Positions 41,083 to 53,254 of a DNA stretch of 64,000 bases are shown piece by piece (position 1 is the stretch's first letter; each line of letters starts with the position of its first letter). The position numbers and the translations under genes are program-made. The DNA is from Paulownia fortunei (taxonomy: Eukaryota > Streptophyta > Magnoliopsida > Lamiales > Paulowniaceae). The stretch spans positions 17,712,278 to 17,776,277 of the forward strand of contig CM033114.1 of NCBI GenBank assembly GCA_019321725.1, written 5' to 3'. Below the pieces are notes generated by a model. That model made no database searches. It worked only from the letters and a program-made list of their open reading frames with translations, and was not told the origin of the DNA.

Positions 41083-41277
41083 AGGGCGGAGCTAGGGGCG
41101 GGCGGCCATGGCCACTTCTCCCAATTCCATTTTTTTAAAATTTATATAAATTTTATATATAAAATTATTAAAATTTAAAAATTTATCGTTCCTTCTAAAT
41201 AATAAAAAATATCTCTTTATTTACTATTTTTAATTAAAAAAAAATTCATTCCCTATCTTTTTTTGGCTCCGCCATTG
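41083..41277. mobile_element. 195-bp hAT-type MITE with 8-bp target-site duplication
   Basis: The terminal inverted repeats are CAGGGCGGAGCTA (left) and, on the complement of the right end, CAATGGCGGAGCCA. Flanking 8-mers catatgac (41075-41082) and cgtatgac (41278-41285) match at 7 of 8 positions, as expected for a hAT target-site duplication. The interior is AT-rich and non-coding. The GGCGGAGCC terminus is common in plant hAT-derived MITEs. Confidence 0.8.
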
Positions 41278-42153
41278 CGTATGACATTGACAGGAAGATT
41301 GTTTATTGTTTTTTTTTTCAAGCATCTTCTAAATATTCCTTCTCCCCCAAATTTATGGCTGTTATTTATTATTTTTTTAACATTTCAAAATATTTTTTAT
41401 TAATTTTTTTTATAAGATAATGATAAGACATAACTAACTTTGAATCAATAATTTTAAAAATAATTTCGTGTGTATATATATTCAAAACTTTCACTTTTTT
41501 AATTTTTATTTTAAAATTTTGTTAGACATAAATTATATAATATTGGGACAAATGAAGTATTTAGCATCCATCCTTAGGCTTAACTTAAGCCAATTGTCTG
41601 ACCTGCGATCATAAACAAATAAGCCCATGGCGTAATAGACTCGGGAACTTCTTTATGAACATGATTTTAGACTTTTAGTTAAACTTTGATTATCCTCGTA
41701 AAAAAAGAGAAGCATTCTTTTTTTTTTTCAGAGATATTTACTGTTCTAACAAACTGAAAAATCGAGAAATAGTTTTTCCATAGGATAACAAATAATTAAA
41801 TTTTATTTCTAAAATGATTTCTTTTATAAATAAATTTTTTCCTTAAAAATAATGATGTGAACTACGAACTTTTAATTGTCGTTTTTGAGGATAATTGTAA
41901 ACATATTATTAAAAAAATTAATTTTTAAATTCTCATCTAAATTATACGTTCAATTAAACTAAATACAAAATGGTTATAAATTTTAATTTTAATTTTGATT
42001 TATCCTCATAAAAAATAAAACCACTGTCCTATTTAGAGATATTTGATAGGAAAAATCATATATAAAGGAGTACGAATTTTCTATATTATGAAAGAGGTAC
42101 CAACTTTAGATTATTTAGGTAGAAGGAATGTAAATTTTTTGCAATTTTAATAA

Positions 42154-42936
42154 GAGCATCTCCAATGGGACACCAAATTCCACACTAAAACATCAAATTT
42201 GGTGTAATTTTATCTCCAATGGAGCACCAAATATTACATCAAATTTGGTGTAATGTTTATATTCCCAATTTATTTCCAAAATTATTATACTCTAAATTTT
42301 AATTCCATTTGTATCATATATTATATATTTAATTAATTTATAATTTTATTTTATTTGTAAAATTTTAGTTTTGTTATTATTTTACAATAACAAATGTAAT
42401 AATTAATTGTATTAATTAACAAATAATTAACATTTGCTAAATTATAATAATTAATACTAATAAATAAATACATTAAAATAACATTACTTGCATTTAAAAG
42501 TAAAATATAACATAAATATTGAAAATTAAAATTTAAAAAATAAAATACTACATCAAACTAAAGATAATAATTTAATAGTTTGGTAAATTATTTTTTAATT
42601 TTGATATTAATTATAATGTAGTATTTTTCTTTATGCAATGTAGTATTTTTCTTTATTGTGATATTAATTTTAATATTTATTTTTGTAATATAATTAATAA
42701 TTGTAATATGAATTATATGCATTTTTCTATTTAATAGAATTAGTAGTAATAAAATATAATTAATTAAATAACTTTATAAATAAATAAATAGGTGATAATT
42801 GAAAAATAAAAATAAAATATTCATTTGGTATAAAATTTAGTGTAATGAGTTGAAAATGATTTAGGTCAAATTATATCAGAACACCAAATTTAGTGTAAAA
42901 CTTACACTAAATTTGGTGCAGTGCGTTGGAGATGGC
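42154..42936. mobile_element. MITE-like element with GCATCTCCAA ends
   Basis: The left end reads gagcatctccaatggg and the right end, complemented, reads GCCATCTCCAACGCA. Both are followed inward by copies of 'caccaaattt-gtgtaa'. The interior is AT-rich without coding capacity. Such termini are frequent in plant Tourist/PIF-Harbinger-like MITEs. I see no unambiguous 3-bp duplication. Confidence 0.65.
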
Positions 42937-43937
42937 AGATTGCTATCATTACACATTATTTTGAAAATCGAATTGGAGCTCGGTTCAATTAATTTAACCA
43001 AAAATCGAAAGTTGGTTTGGTTCGCTTAATGGTGTAAAATCAAAATCTGGCAAGCCAGTCAAATTGATTTGATCGATTTTTAATTTTTTTATTTTTTTAA
43101 AAGATTTAATTTGATATTTTATTATATTTATATAATTATTTTGAATTTTGTACTTTGTTAAATATTTTTTAGGTAGTTATTTATTTATTTTTATATTTAA
43201 AATATATTATATAATAATTTATTTATTATATTAGTATTTTATATAATATAATAAGTAAATATAATCAATTTTTATTAAATCAGTTAAACTGCCGGTCGAA
43301 CCGATCCGATTGGTTGAGCTATTAATTATTAGTAAAACCAATTTGATCACCGATTGATCATGAAAATCGTGACTACTTGTATATATTTTATGTTAACTAA
43401 TTTTGTATATTTTTTATTCTCGTTACAAAAGTTGAAAATAATTAGAATATAGTGGCAAATTTATATGTTTGTATGCATAAAATCAATTCTGTTTTTATGC
43501 GGGAAGGATGTGAATATTTCAACAAAATCAACCATATTATAATAATTTATACATATATATTTATTATTTGTTGAAAAAACATCTTATTTTAATAATCAAA
43601 ATCGCAATAAACTTTATTTTGTCACCTTATATGAAAATGTTTTATAATCTATAGGGTATATTTTATTCAAAATTAAACTCCGTATTCATTTTTGTTATTG
43701 ATATTTTCCTCAAAATTTTAATTATTAATTACCTAATGTAGATTAAATGTGAATGTTTACCAATAATTTAAAATTTTCCAATTCTAATAGGGTTGTGTTA
43801 GTCTAAAGTCAAAATATTAAAATTCTCTGAAGAAAATTTAGAAATAGAGTTGTTTAGTCTAAATGTAGGGTTGGGCGTCAACCGGACAAATGAACTTATC
43901 TCAACCATTATTCTATTTTCTGCATTATTTTAGAGTT

Positions 43938-43980
43938 GCTACAGTGCTGCGTTAAAAATGATGTGATGCAGCACTGTAGC
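43938..43980. repeat. perfect 13-bp hairpin
   Basis: gctacagtgctgc (43938-43950) and gcagcactgtagc (43968-43980) are exact reverse complements separated by 17 bases. It could be part of a MITE. Confidence 0.85.
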
Positions 43981-44748
43981 TGCGCTATTTGCCTTCTTTT
44001 TTTTTTTTGTTTTTTTTGTTTAGCAAATTTTAAAATTATTTATTTTGTTTAAAAATATATTTAAAATTCATATTTTACTCAAATTATATATTTTTTCTAC
44101 AAAATTACTTTCTTTATATTTTATATGTATATAAATATTTTTAATAAAATTTAATTATTTTATTTACTTTTCTATTTAAATTGTATTATTAATGTAATAT
44201 TTGTTTTTGTATTTTATCTAAGTGTCATGTTTTTGTTTTTCTGTTTAAATTTTATTATTAATTATTTAATTTGTTTGTGTATATTATTTAATTTACTTTC
44301 ATATTTAATTATGTTGTATTAGTTAAATGTATTAATTAATTAAATATAAAATACAAATTAAATATATAATTATATTAATATACTAACAATAGTATAAATA
44401 AAAATTTAATGAAAAAATAGTTATTGAATAATAAGGAATATTCAAGAAATATTTTTTTTTAAAATTAAAATTTAAAGTAGATGGTTGGATATAAATTTTA
44501 AATTTGGAGAGAAATTATATTATTTTAATGTAAAAATTGCGGTGAAATAAAATTATGGATTGAAGATGGTATGACAAAAATTATATTTTGATAATTTTTT
44601 TTTTTTTTTTTTAGAAGTATATTGATAACTTAGACGGGGCAAACGGGGCAAATTGATACCAAGCCTAGTTTTAGGGGGGTGGGGGTCTAAATTCACCCTA
44701 ATATATGGAAAGGCTGTAATTTTGACTAATTTCCAAAAACAAGCAAAG

Positions 44749-44757
44749 TATATATAA
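44749..44757 (+). promoter_or_regulatory. TATA box of VAMP727
   Basis: tatatataa lies before a leader (from about 44830) that appears to contain a 5'-UTR intron: donor G|GTTATG at 44986/44987 and acceptor TTTTTAG at 45517, just upstream of the ATG at 45562. The intron is inferred from splice-like sites only. Confidence 0.45.
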
Positions 44758-45561
44758 TCAAAAGAAAAGGCAGTATACATTCCAAAAAGAAACAAACTAA
44801 AATATCACAAAAAAGAAAAAAAAGAAGAGGTGAATTTCCTCCACATCGACTACTCTGCTGTCAACTCTTGGGCGACCTTTTCACAATTTTCTTCACGCCA
44901 ACGCAACAAACCCATCATCAAAATAATTTCCACAAGAATAGTCTGCAATCGATCGAAATTCTTAAACCCCCTTTACGATTTCAAAGGTTATGATTTTTGT
45001 CCCGTCGATTTTCGATGCCCATTTATTTTTCTGCATTTATTTTTGACTTTTGGTTTTCTTGGAGCCTCATTGTCTTCGTCGATGCGATGTGTGATCTATT
45101 CGTGTTTCGTTGCGAATTCTTGCTTATTTAGTGCCCATTTGCTATGCTAGCCTGCTGGTCTTTCATAATTTCGTCAAAATTTTTGGTGGTATATTTATTA
45201 TTTTGACTTCATTTTTAGGGTTATTTCTTTCTATCATGTTAGTTATGATCCGGTGGAATACGCACGGATACTGCTCGTATTTCTGTACATTGTATTGTTA
45301 GATAAGTTAATTATGTTGATTTGTAATTCATTCCGAATGATGAGTAATTTTGGCTGGGATGGAAGTGTCTTACCGTTTGCGGAAGCTGATTTGCATGATA
45401 GGTCTCATGGGGTTTTATTTACTTTTACTTTTATTTTTTGGTTATGTGGGGTAAGGTCGGTTGTTGAGTTTGAATTGAATTTGAATTATTAAAAGCATCT
45501 TTTTTTTAACTTTTTAGGTTAATAACGGGAGTATTGTTTGGGGGCTATTGGCTTTTTGAAA

Positions 45562-46635
45562 ATGACTCCAAAAGGCTTGATTTATAGCTTTGTCGCGAAA
45601 GGGACTGTTGTGCTGGCAGAGCACACTCCTTATTCTGGAAACTTCAGCACGATTGCCGTCCAGTGCTTGCAAAAGCTTCCTTCTAACAGCAGCAAGTACA
45701 CGTACTCGTGTGATGGCCACACTTTCAATTTCCTCATTGACAGTGGATTTGGTATTTAATTTTTCTATTTGTGAGATTAGCCTATGCACTTTTACTGCTT
45801 ACATTACTTCCAGCAACAGTTTTTAATTCTGTTTGGGTGTGCAGTCTTCCTTGTTGTTGCAGATGAATCAATGGGAAGAAGCATACCTTTTGTATTTCTT
45901 GAAAAAGTGAAGGACGACTTCAAACAACGATATGGTGATAGCATCAAGAGTGATGGTCCACACCCTCTAGCCGATGATGATGATGAAGATGATGATTTAT
46001 TCGAAGATCGATTTAGCATTGCATACAATCTCGATCGAGAATTTGGGTGAGTATGTATCTTTGTTTGTTGGGAAAATATATGACAACTTTAATCTTCTAT
46101 TGCCCCAGCATAGTTCTGGACTTCATATTCTGTTTGGTTTACTAGGCCGAGGCTTAAAGAGCACATGCAGTATTGTATGAATCATCCAGAGGAAATGAAT
46201 AAGCTGTCCAAACTGAAGGCTCAAATAACAGAGGTCAAAGGGATAATGATGGACAACATTGAGAAGGTACACTTGCAGTCCATTCTACTGTTAAAAAAGT
46301 GAATATGTTTCATTGTATGCTGGGCTTGAATCAAATTTTTATTATTTGTGTTATGCTTGTCTTTTGATTTCAATTGGTCATTACACTCTCTCATCCCCAT
46401 TCTCTCCTTGGTTGTCTTTATTTTTGGTGCTCATTTGTTAAACAAAACTGTACATAGGTGAGGGTGAAATTATTTCAGTCAGAGAAAATTAATGAGATGT
46501 TTATGACTCAGGTAGTAATTATTTTATTTAAAAGAGTTGATAGTCATGCTTGCCTGTATCATCTCATCATCCAATAAATTTATAATTGCAAATTTTGTTT
46601 ATCTTGCCCCATTAAAGACTGCCCATTTTGTCCAT

Positions 46636-46672
<37 letters not shown>

Positions 46673-47008
46673 GCACACACACAAAAAACAGGCAAGGACT
46701 CACTCAAACACACACATACATGTATGAGTCCACTTGCAGGTGCATCTCAAGGGAGAAATATTCGGTTAGAAAATTGATCATTCTTTAATGACTTGGGTAG
46801 TCAACATTCTAGTTGACTCGTAAATAGTCATGGTCCACTTGTATTTCTCATGGCTAAATAAAAATTTAAATGCCTAGATTTGCGTAGTCAGCCCCACTAA
46901 AGGAAGCTCCACTTGTCTATTCCTCTCTCTCTCTCTCTCTCTCTCTCTCATGCTTGCATATATGCATGGAAATTTATATCTCTTACACAGATGTACATTT
47001 AAAATGAT

Positions 47009-47075
<67 letters not shown>

Positions 47076-50000
47076 GACATACGCGTACAGGCATGCATGC
47101 AAGAACACTCTACATGCATACCAAGGAGAAATAATTTCAGTCAGAATATTAATGATCCTTTCCTGATTTGGATTCGGGTTAAGGAGTCGATAGTGAGGCT
47201 CCAATGTATTCACTCATGGTCCAATAAAAAAGAAAATGCCTTGATCTGCTTAGCCGTCCCCAGTAAAGAAAGGTCCTCTATTCTCTCAGGCACGTACATG
47301 CATGCAGATGCACTCTCACCCAATTTGTGGAACTTGTTTTCCCCTATATCTCCTGTTCTCTCTTCTATTTGTGCTTCTTTGGCTTTCGTGGGCTCCGTTG
47401 ACAGTGATATACTAATTAGAATAGCCTTCCTAAATTCTTATGGTATTTGGTTGTGAGTATCCTTTTAACTAGTTATGCTAATGAATGTTAATAAACGTGG
47501 GTCCTTTCACTTTGGTACTTGATGGGAGTTTTGGGGTCAGGTGGAGTCTGTGCTGTAGGAATACTCTGCCTGAGTTCAAATTTTTGTATATGGTGACAAT
47601 GGATAAGTTCTGGTTGAAAACACGCATACCAGAGTTAGATATGCCAGCTATAAAACCATATTAGCAGAATTATGTTAGGTATTCCTACATCTTGAGGTTC
47701 ATCACATTGTTGTAATTCAATTTTCCAGCTTGTTGAGCTGCACATTTGATAAGCATCTTTCACTATGCTAGTATTGGATGAACTTTTTGATCTCACCCTT
47801 GCGTTCCCTTCTCACACTACCTAGTTTGGACTTTGTACTCATCGTTCTCCTGTGAGCATGGCTTGCATAATTATTTCCCACCAGAAGAGCAGCCGTTAGA
47901 AACTAGTCCATTTGCATTTTCCAGTACCTATTCAGAACCAAAATCTTCATTACGGGTTGAAGAGCCTAATGCAGGAGGAGATGTGAATAATGATGCAAGT
48001 AATATAGGTATTGGGAGAAGAGAGGACGGGGATATATTGTAGCCTGCAAGTGTGTGAAGTTGTGGGGGCATAATATTGAACCATTGACTAAAGGAGATGG
48101 GCAATACAACTTTTTGAACTTGTGCTTAGAGTTAGAGGGTAATTCATGGAAGCATGGGGGACATATGACAGTCAAAAGGCTTCTTAGTTGGTCCTGTTAT
48201 TGATGAGGACCTGAGCTTGAGCTCATGAAGATAAAATTAAGAAGATTGTTATTAGCTCCTTGTAGTTAATTCTTGTTTCCGTGCATTTAGTATATGTGCT
48301 GATAATATTCCCATTGTTGGGAAAAGAAAGTATGATGACTTCACTTCAAAAGCAGCTGCCCTCTTTGTTGCCCTCTTATGCCTTATTCTAAGGATTAATT
48401 CCCTTAATCAAAAGTAATAGACTTAATGATGGATAGAGTCTATATATAGAGAATACAGTTAAATCCTTAAGCTGTTCATTCTTGTTCAGTTTATACGTCA
48501 TCTTATTGAGTTTGAAAAAGGCTTGTGGCATCCTAACTCACAAGAGACAATTTCAGAGAACTAGATTGCAATAATATCCATTGCTGGAGGTAATCCTTTT
48601 TTCTGCATTATGATCTTGTGTATTATTTGTTCAATACATGTAGATCATATTTAAGTCTAATAAATGGCTGTTAAACATTTTCCTTTGGGTCATCTCCAAT
48701 TGGTTGTTCAACAATTTTTGGAATTTCTTGATATGCTAGATCACAACACTCGTTTGAACCTGAGTGTTGTGAATGACGACCAATCTTTCAATTGATATGG
48801 AAGGTTGATCTCTTTCAGAGATCGTGCTCTGTAATAGATCACTCCCACTCCCAGTGATTAAGTCATTTTCAAGAAACTTTGCATTTCTTGATTCCACGAT
48901 ATTACTGCTGTGAGATGGACAATAGAATTTGTATTCCTTAGACCTTTCGGCATATCTAATGAAATACCCACCAATGGTCCGTAAGTCTAGCTTTTGTTCT
49001 TGTGGATTGTAAACTCTTACTTCAGACGGGCATCCCCAAATGCGTATATGTTGCAAACTCGATTTCCAACCTTTCCATAATTCAAATGACGCCTTTGGGA
49101 TAGACTTAGTTCGAATTCGATTTAATAAATACATTGCCGTTTTAAGAGCTTTAGTCCACAAGGATTAGGTTAGCTTTGAGCTACTAAGCTTACTTCGCAC
49201 CATGTCTAATATTGTTTGGTTTCTTCTTTCTGCAACGCTGTTTTGGGCTAGGCATGGTGTATTGTGCAACTATCTCATATTCTCGAAGAAACTTTGCAAA
49301 TGGACCGAATGCTTGTCCATCCTCAGTGTATCTACCATAATATTCTCTACCTCTGTTTGTTCTCATGATCTAAATTTGCTTACTGCATTGTTTCTCTACT
49401 TCGGCCTTAAATCCCCTTAAAGACATCCAATGCTTCATTTTTATTACAACACAAATAGAGATAATTGTATCATGATTAACAATGTATGAAAAAAATGAAG
49501 TATTTTGGATCATACGAGTTCATATCTAAACTAAAAATGTCTGAATGTATGATCTCTAATATTTCTAAACCCCTCTTGGCACTTTTAGTTGTCTTATTGT
49601 AAAAATTAGTAAATCTAAAGTACTTAGTACTTTATCATTTATTAATCTCTCAATCCTATCTATAGAGATATGTCCCAATCTCCAATGCCACAATATAGAG
49701 AATTATTCATTCATAATACATTGTTTAGTACTAGCCTAAACATGCATAACAATATTATGTTGCAAATTAATAGAGAAAAGACCATGCAACAATGTACCAT
49801 TCCCAAAAAGTTCAGAATTACAAAGTAAACTAAAATTTATTTTTGAAAAGTTGAAGGAATATCCTAATAGTATAAGTCTTGAAACTAAAATCAACCTTTT
49901 AGAGAATTTTGGAATATAAAATGTCCTTTCCAAATCCAAACATAACCATTTTAAAATTCAAGTGCATGTTCCAATAATCTCCACTTGTGAACTCATCTTG

Positions 50001-53000
50001 TTCCCTGATAAGATGTTTTGTTCACTTCCCACTGGCTTCCTTATATTTTGCATACCCTATATATAAGGTATTTGAAATGTTGATTGTAGAACTGGAATCA
50101 ATTGACCTTGTATTATCATTAACATCAACTCTATTAGATTCATAACAAATTAATGAGATTGATTTACCTTTGTTTTCAAATAATTCCTTAAATTTTGGTT
50201 CATCCTTCTTTATATGTCCCTACATTTTACAGTAGAAGCACTTAGAATCCTTTTTGATTCCGCATTGGGGTGGTATTTTACATTTCCCCTTTCGTTTAGC
50301 TTGATTCTGATTCTTTCCTTATTTCTTTTGTATTTCAATTTTGCTCCCTCTAAGTATACTTCTAAATCAGTGTTGGCACTCAACGTTTTGACCTATCAAT
50401 CATCAGAATTGGTCCCCTCTGTCAACTCTCATTTAATAACGGAAATGAACAATTGATTTCATTTTTGGTCCCCTAAGTTTACCCCTAAATCAGTTTTGGT
50501 ACATTATGTTCTGCTTCATAAATTTTGGCCTCTATTTTTTAATTTATCAAAATAGTATTTGATCAATAATTTTTGAGGAGAAAATAAAAAAATATAAAAA
50601 TGAGGAAAAATATTTTAGGCATGCCTAGAATATCGGATAATTTTCTCGCACAAATTATATTTTGACATTTGCTAAATTGACAAAAAATTTATCAATATCC
50701 TTTTTAAATATTATGATTGCATCTATATATTTCATTTTTTAAAATCATGGTATGTCAATAATTTTTTTAATTCATTATAAATCGTTGAAAAAGTCTTACA
50801 TTTAAGGATCCAACCATTTGGACACCCTACATTACTATCTTTTTTGTCAATTTAGTGAAAGTAAAAAATTTAATTGGTGCAATTTTTAATACAAAAAGTT
50901 AATAAAGTGAGAAAATTATCCCATGTTCTAGGGATGCGTAAAATATTCTTCCTAATTTTCTATCTTTTTTTATTTTATTTTTTTCTTGAAAATTATTGAT
51001 GAAAAATTAAAAAATAGGGACCGAAAATAAAACCAACTGTTTGTTGTCATTAGTTTTTAACCGAGGGTTGACGAAGCGAACCAATTTTGATGAAAAATTG
51101 AAACTTCAGGGACTACAATGATGAGGTCAGAATGTTGGGTACCAAAACTGATTTAGAGGTGTTCTTGGGGATTAAAATTCTCATTCTTGGTGTTGATGGT
51201 GGTGGTGGTTATGGGTTCCGGATGGTGGTGGGTTTTGTTTTGGGTGTTACAGTGGTGGTATTGTTAAGGGGTGGAGCGGCCACGAATGCTGGATTGGGCG
51301 CCACCCCTTCCTCCACCGTTAGTTGGAATTTGTTGGTTGGTTGGTGTTTGAGTGTTTTTTGCTGCCAAAATTTTCTCAAATTTCTATTTTCGGGTATTTT
51401 AACAAAAAAATTCAGATTGCATAATATCAAGACAGAGTCATACTAATGCGCCTTGATATAAATCTTTATTTATACTAAAGTGAATATTTTGTAGACCCTA
51501 ATCTGGTTCTCAGGACAAACTTTAAGCCAAAACCCACCATTAGGCAGCCAAGTTTTATCTCTTTCTCCCAAACACAAAGCTCAAACATTCGAAACTCTAT
51601 GGCTTAGAAGGAGAAACCATTTCCTCTACTCAATTCCACGTGGAACCAATATACCCCAGTTCACTACCACCTCCCGCCGTCAAACTTGACCAGTCGCTGC
51701 TGCCGCTGCCAGATGTCACAATAGCCAGTGCCGTGTGGGAACCTTTGTAATGGGAATACAAAGAAGGCAGTCTGTGGCCTCTCCTCGCCACGTCTGTCCC
51801 GTCTCCGCAATGGTCAGAAGAGGGAGTGGAGAGTGGCAGGGCGCACAACCCCAAGTTAAATTGGCCGTCGCTCCGCCTTGTTGAGCGCAGCTTCCACCGC
51901 CTCGCTTCATGCCTCTGCCCGTCGGCTGTGTAGCCGTGTTTTATGCGCTGCGGTAGTGGGATGGACGGTCCGTCCCTGCCCACTGTCAGCACGGCGTTGC
52001 ACCCTTCATGTTGCCTGGGCCCCGTGGTGGTGCGAGGTAAATGGGCGGTGGGGTCACAAGCATGCTTTAAGGCATTTTTTATCTGATCATGGGATTTAGA
52101 GACCTCTTTCTACTTAACTGGTTGTTATAATTGTAATTATTTTGAACTGTTTTGCTTACTATTGATGAGATGAAACTTAATGATGATATATGCTTCCACG
52201 GATAGACAATTTTCAGGGAGACTAGGCAAATTTGGACTGTTGGGAGTTACATATCGTGTGATTCACTCTACAGATGATAATTGAGAAAACTGAGTGATGA
52301 TGGTCTTCTTTGGCTGTGTGGTTGGGAAAGGACTAGGATCTACATATTAGAATCTTCTTACACGTTCTGAGTTGTAAATATTAGTTCATGTTTTCTGGAG
52401 GTACATATGGAAGTGTTGTCAGGGAAATAAAAAAATGAATTTTACTGACTGAATGGAGCAGCAAGCTAAGCAAGTCCAGTAAAATAATCAGCTTAACTGG
52501 AAAATTGGATGGAAAAAGTAGTTTCGCGCAGATCATACTTTTTTCCTGCGATGTGAAAGATTAATGCATTGATAACTACAATGATGCCTTGTGATCTGAG
52601 AAAATTTGAGGAGACTGCGAGATGCTTTTCCGAACTGATGGGACTAGATTCTTTCACCTTTTTGTACCCTTCCCCCTCGCTTCCCTCCCTTTTGCAAATG
52701 TCCACATGAGATTATGCAGAATGAGATTCATATGGTTCATATCTATTTGAAGTTGTGTAATTGTACACAGATAAACAAGTGAAGGGGATGTATTCCCTGT
52801 CCATTCATGTCAGTTATATGAAAAAGAGGTGGAAGCAACATCACTTTCTGTGAATGTTTTAATTATTTGTGGGGGCTTAAATGCTAATAAGTCTCTCCTA
52901 TTTATGTCATCCTCTGGATTAAACCTGAAATTGATTGATGGAACACCAATTCTCAAACTTTTCATGCTCCTTTAGGTTTTGGATCGTGGTGAGAAAATTG

Positions 53001-53254
53001 AATTGCTGGTAGATAAAACAGAAAACCTTCAGTTCCAGGTGAGTACTCTCTTTCTGCCCTCTGCGCCTGGAAAAATTACAGGCACTTGGATATCCTGTTA
53101 ATGTGCTTATGGAAATTTTGTTCAGGCTGACAGCTTCCAAAGGCAAGGAAGGCAGCTACGTCGGCAGATGTGGTTGCAAAATCTTCGCATGAAGCTGATG
53201 GTTGGAGGAGCTGTTCTTATCCTAATCTGCCTTATCTGGTTCATATTTCGTTGA
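45562..53254 (+). CDS. VAMP727: VAMP727-type longin R-SNARE
   Basis: Five exons, 45562-45751, 45845-46046, 46146-46266, 52976-53038 and 53126-53254, join in frame to 234 residues. The longin domain begins [21 protein letters not shown] run of acidic residues at about 107-118 ([13 protein letters not shown]) interrupts the longin domain; this insertion defines VAMP727 among plant VAMP72 proteins. The R-SNARE helix spans about 142-203, with the zero-layer arginine R175 in '[20 protein letters not shown]'. A single membrane anchor is at about 216-233, ending IWFIFR. VAMP727 acts with SYP22, VTI11 and SYP51 in endosome-to-vacuole fusion and storage-protein sorting. Arabidopsis VAMP727 has 240 residues; the tail here lacks the short Cys-containing luminal end. 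Intron 3 is 6.7 kb and full of repeats; the other introns are under 100 bp. Confidence 0.96.
46636..46685. repeat. (CT)n(CA)n microsatellite
   Basis: About 17 CT units followed by a short CA run in VAMP727 intron 3. Confidence 0.95.
46921..46949. repeat. (CT)n microsatellite
   Basis: About 13 CT units in the second tandem copy. Confidence 0.95.
47009..47071. repeat. (TC)n(AC)n microsatellite
   Basis: TC dinucleotides run to 47032, followed by AC dinucleotides to 47071. Confidence 0.95.
47833..48042 (+). other. unassigned open frame in VAMP727 intron 3
   Basis: A 69-codon frame with protein-like composition ([20 protein letters not shown]) and no recognised domain. It could be a relic of a transposon-borne or captured gene, or chance. 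Confidence 0.2.
48690..50310 (-). mobile_element. Ty1/copia retrotransposon relic in VAMP727 intron 3
   Basis: The minus-strand translation shows, from the 5' side, a gag zinc knuckle with a stop and a lost last Cys (CFYCKM-stop-GHIKKDE near 50230), a segment following the protease ([16 protein letters not shown] near 49920) and the C-terminal part of integrase (48736-49161). The last has '[20 protein letters not shown]', '[20 protein letters not shown]' and '[20 protein letters not shown]'. No RT, RNase H or LTR is seen. The element is truncated and disrupted, antisense to VAMP727. Confidence 0.85.
50338..51175. mobile_element. long-TIR non-autonomous element (MULE/MITE-like) in VAMP727 intron 3
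   Basis: The right end (51175 back to about 50890), reverse-complemented, matches the left side in order: 'ctaaatcagttttggtac', 'cctcattttttaattt-tca-caataattt', 'aagaatattttacgcatccctagaac' and 'ggataattttctc'. The left arm also has an extra partial copy of the terminal motif at 50338-50440. The arms are about 200-280 bp and the interior is non-coding. I could not identify a 9-bp target-site duplication. Confidence 0.65.
51630..52070. other. GC-rich island in VAMP727 intron 3
   Basis: This stretch is clearly richer in G+C than its surroundings and keeps frames of 120 codons (minus, 51630-51992) and 73 codons (plus) open. No domain is recognised. A transposon interior or captured exon are possibilities. 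Confidence 0.35.

Larger units (their letters stand above)
40200..44740. other. AT-rich intergenic region with MITEs
   Basis: No supported gene between mL43 and VAMP727. It contains the elements listed separately at 41083-41277 and 42154-42936 and a hairpin at 43938-43980. The rest is AT-rich. Confidence 0.5.
46458..47330. repeat. three diverged tandem copies carrying CT/CA microsatellites, VAMP727 intron 3
   Basis: Units start near 46458, 46747 and 47122 with related words (gagaaat-tt-gtcaga-aattaatga), continue through 'agtcatg', 'gcc-ttg-tt-gc-tagtc-cccc-ta-ag' and end in (CT)n or (CT)n(CA)n tracts and 'catgcatgca'. Spacing varies (about 290 and 375 bases), partly from microsatellite length. 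Confidence 0.65.

Noticed and set aside
46537..47456. Plus- and minus-strand frames through CT/CA microsatellites
   Set aside because: Dinucleotide repeats keep several frames open; the resulting Ser-Leu and His-Thr runs are not protein evidence.
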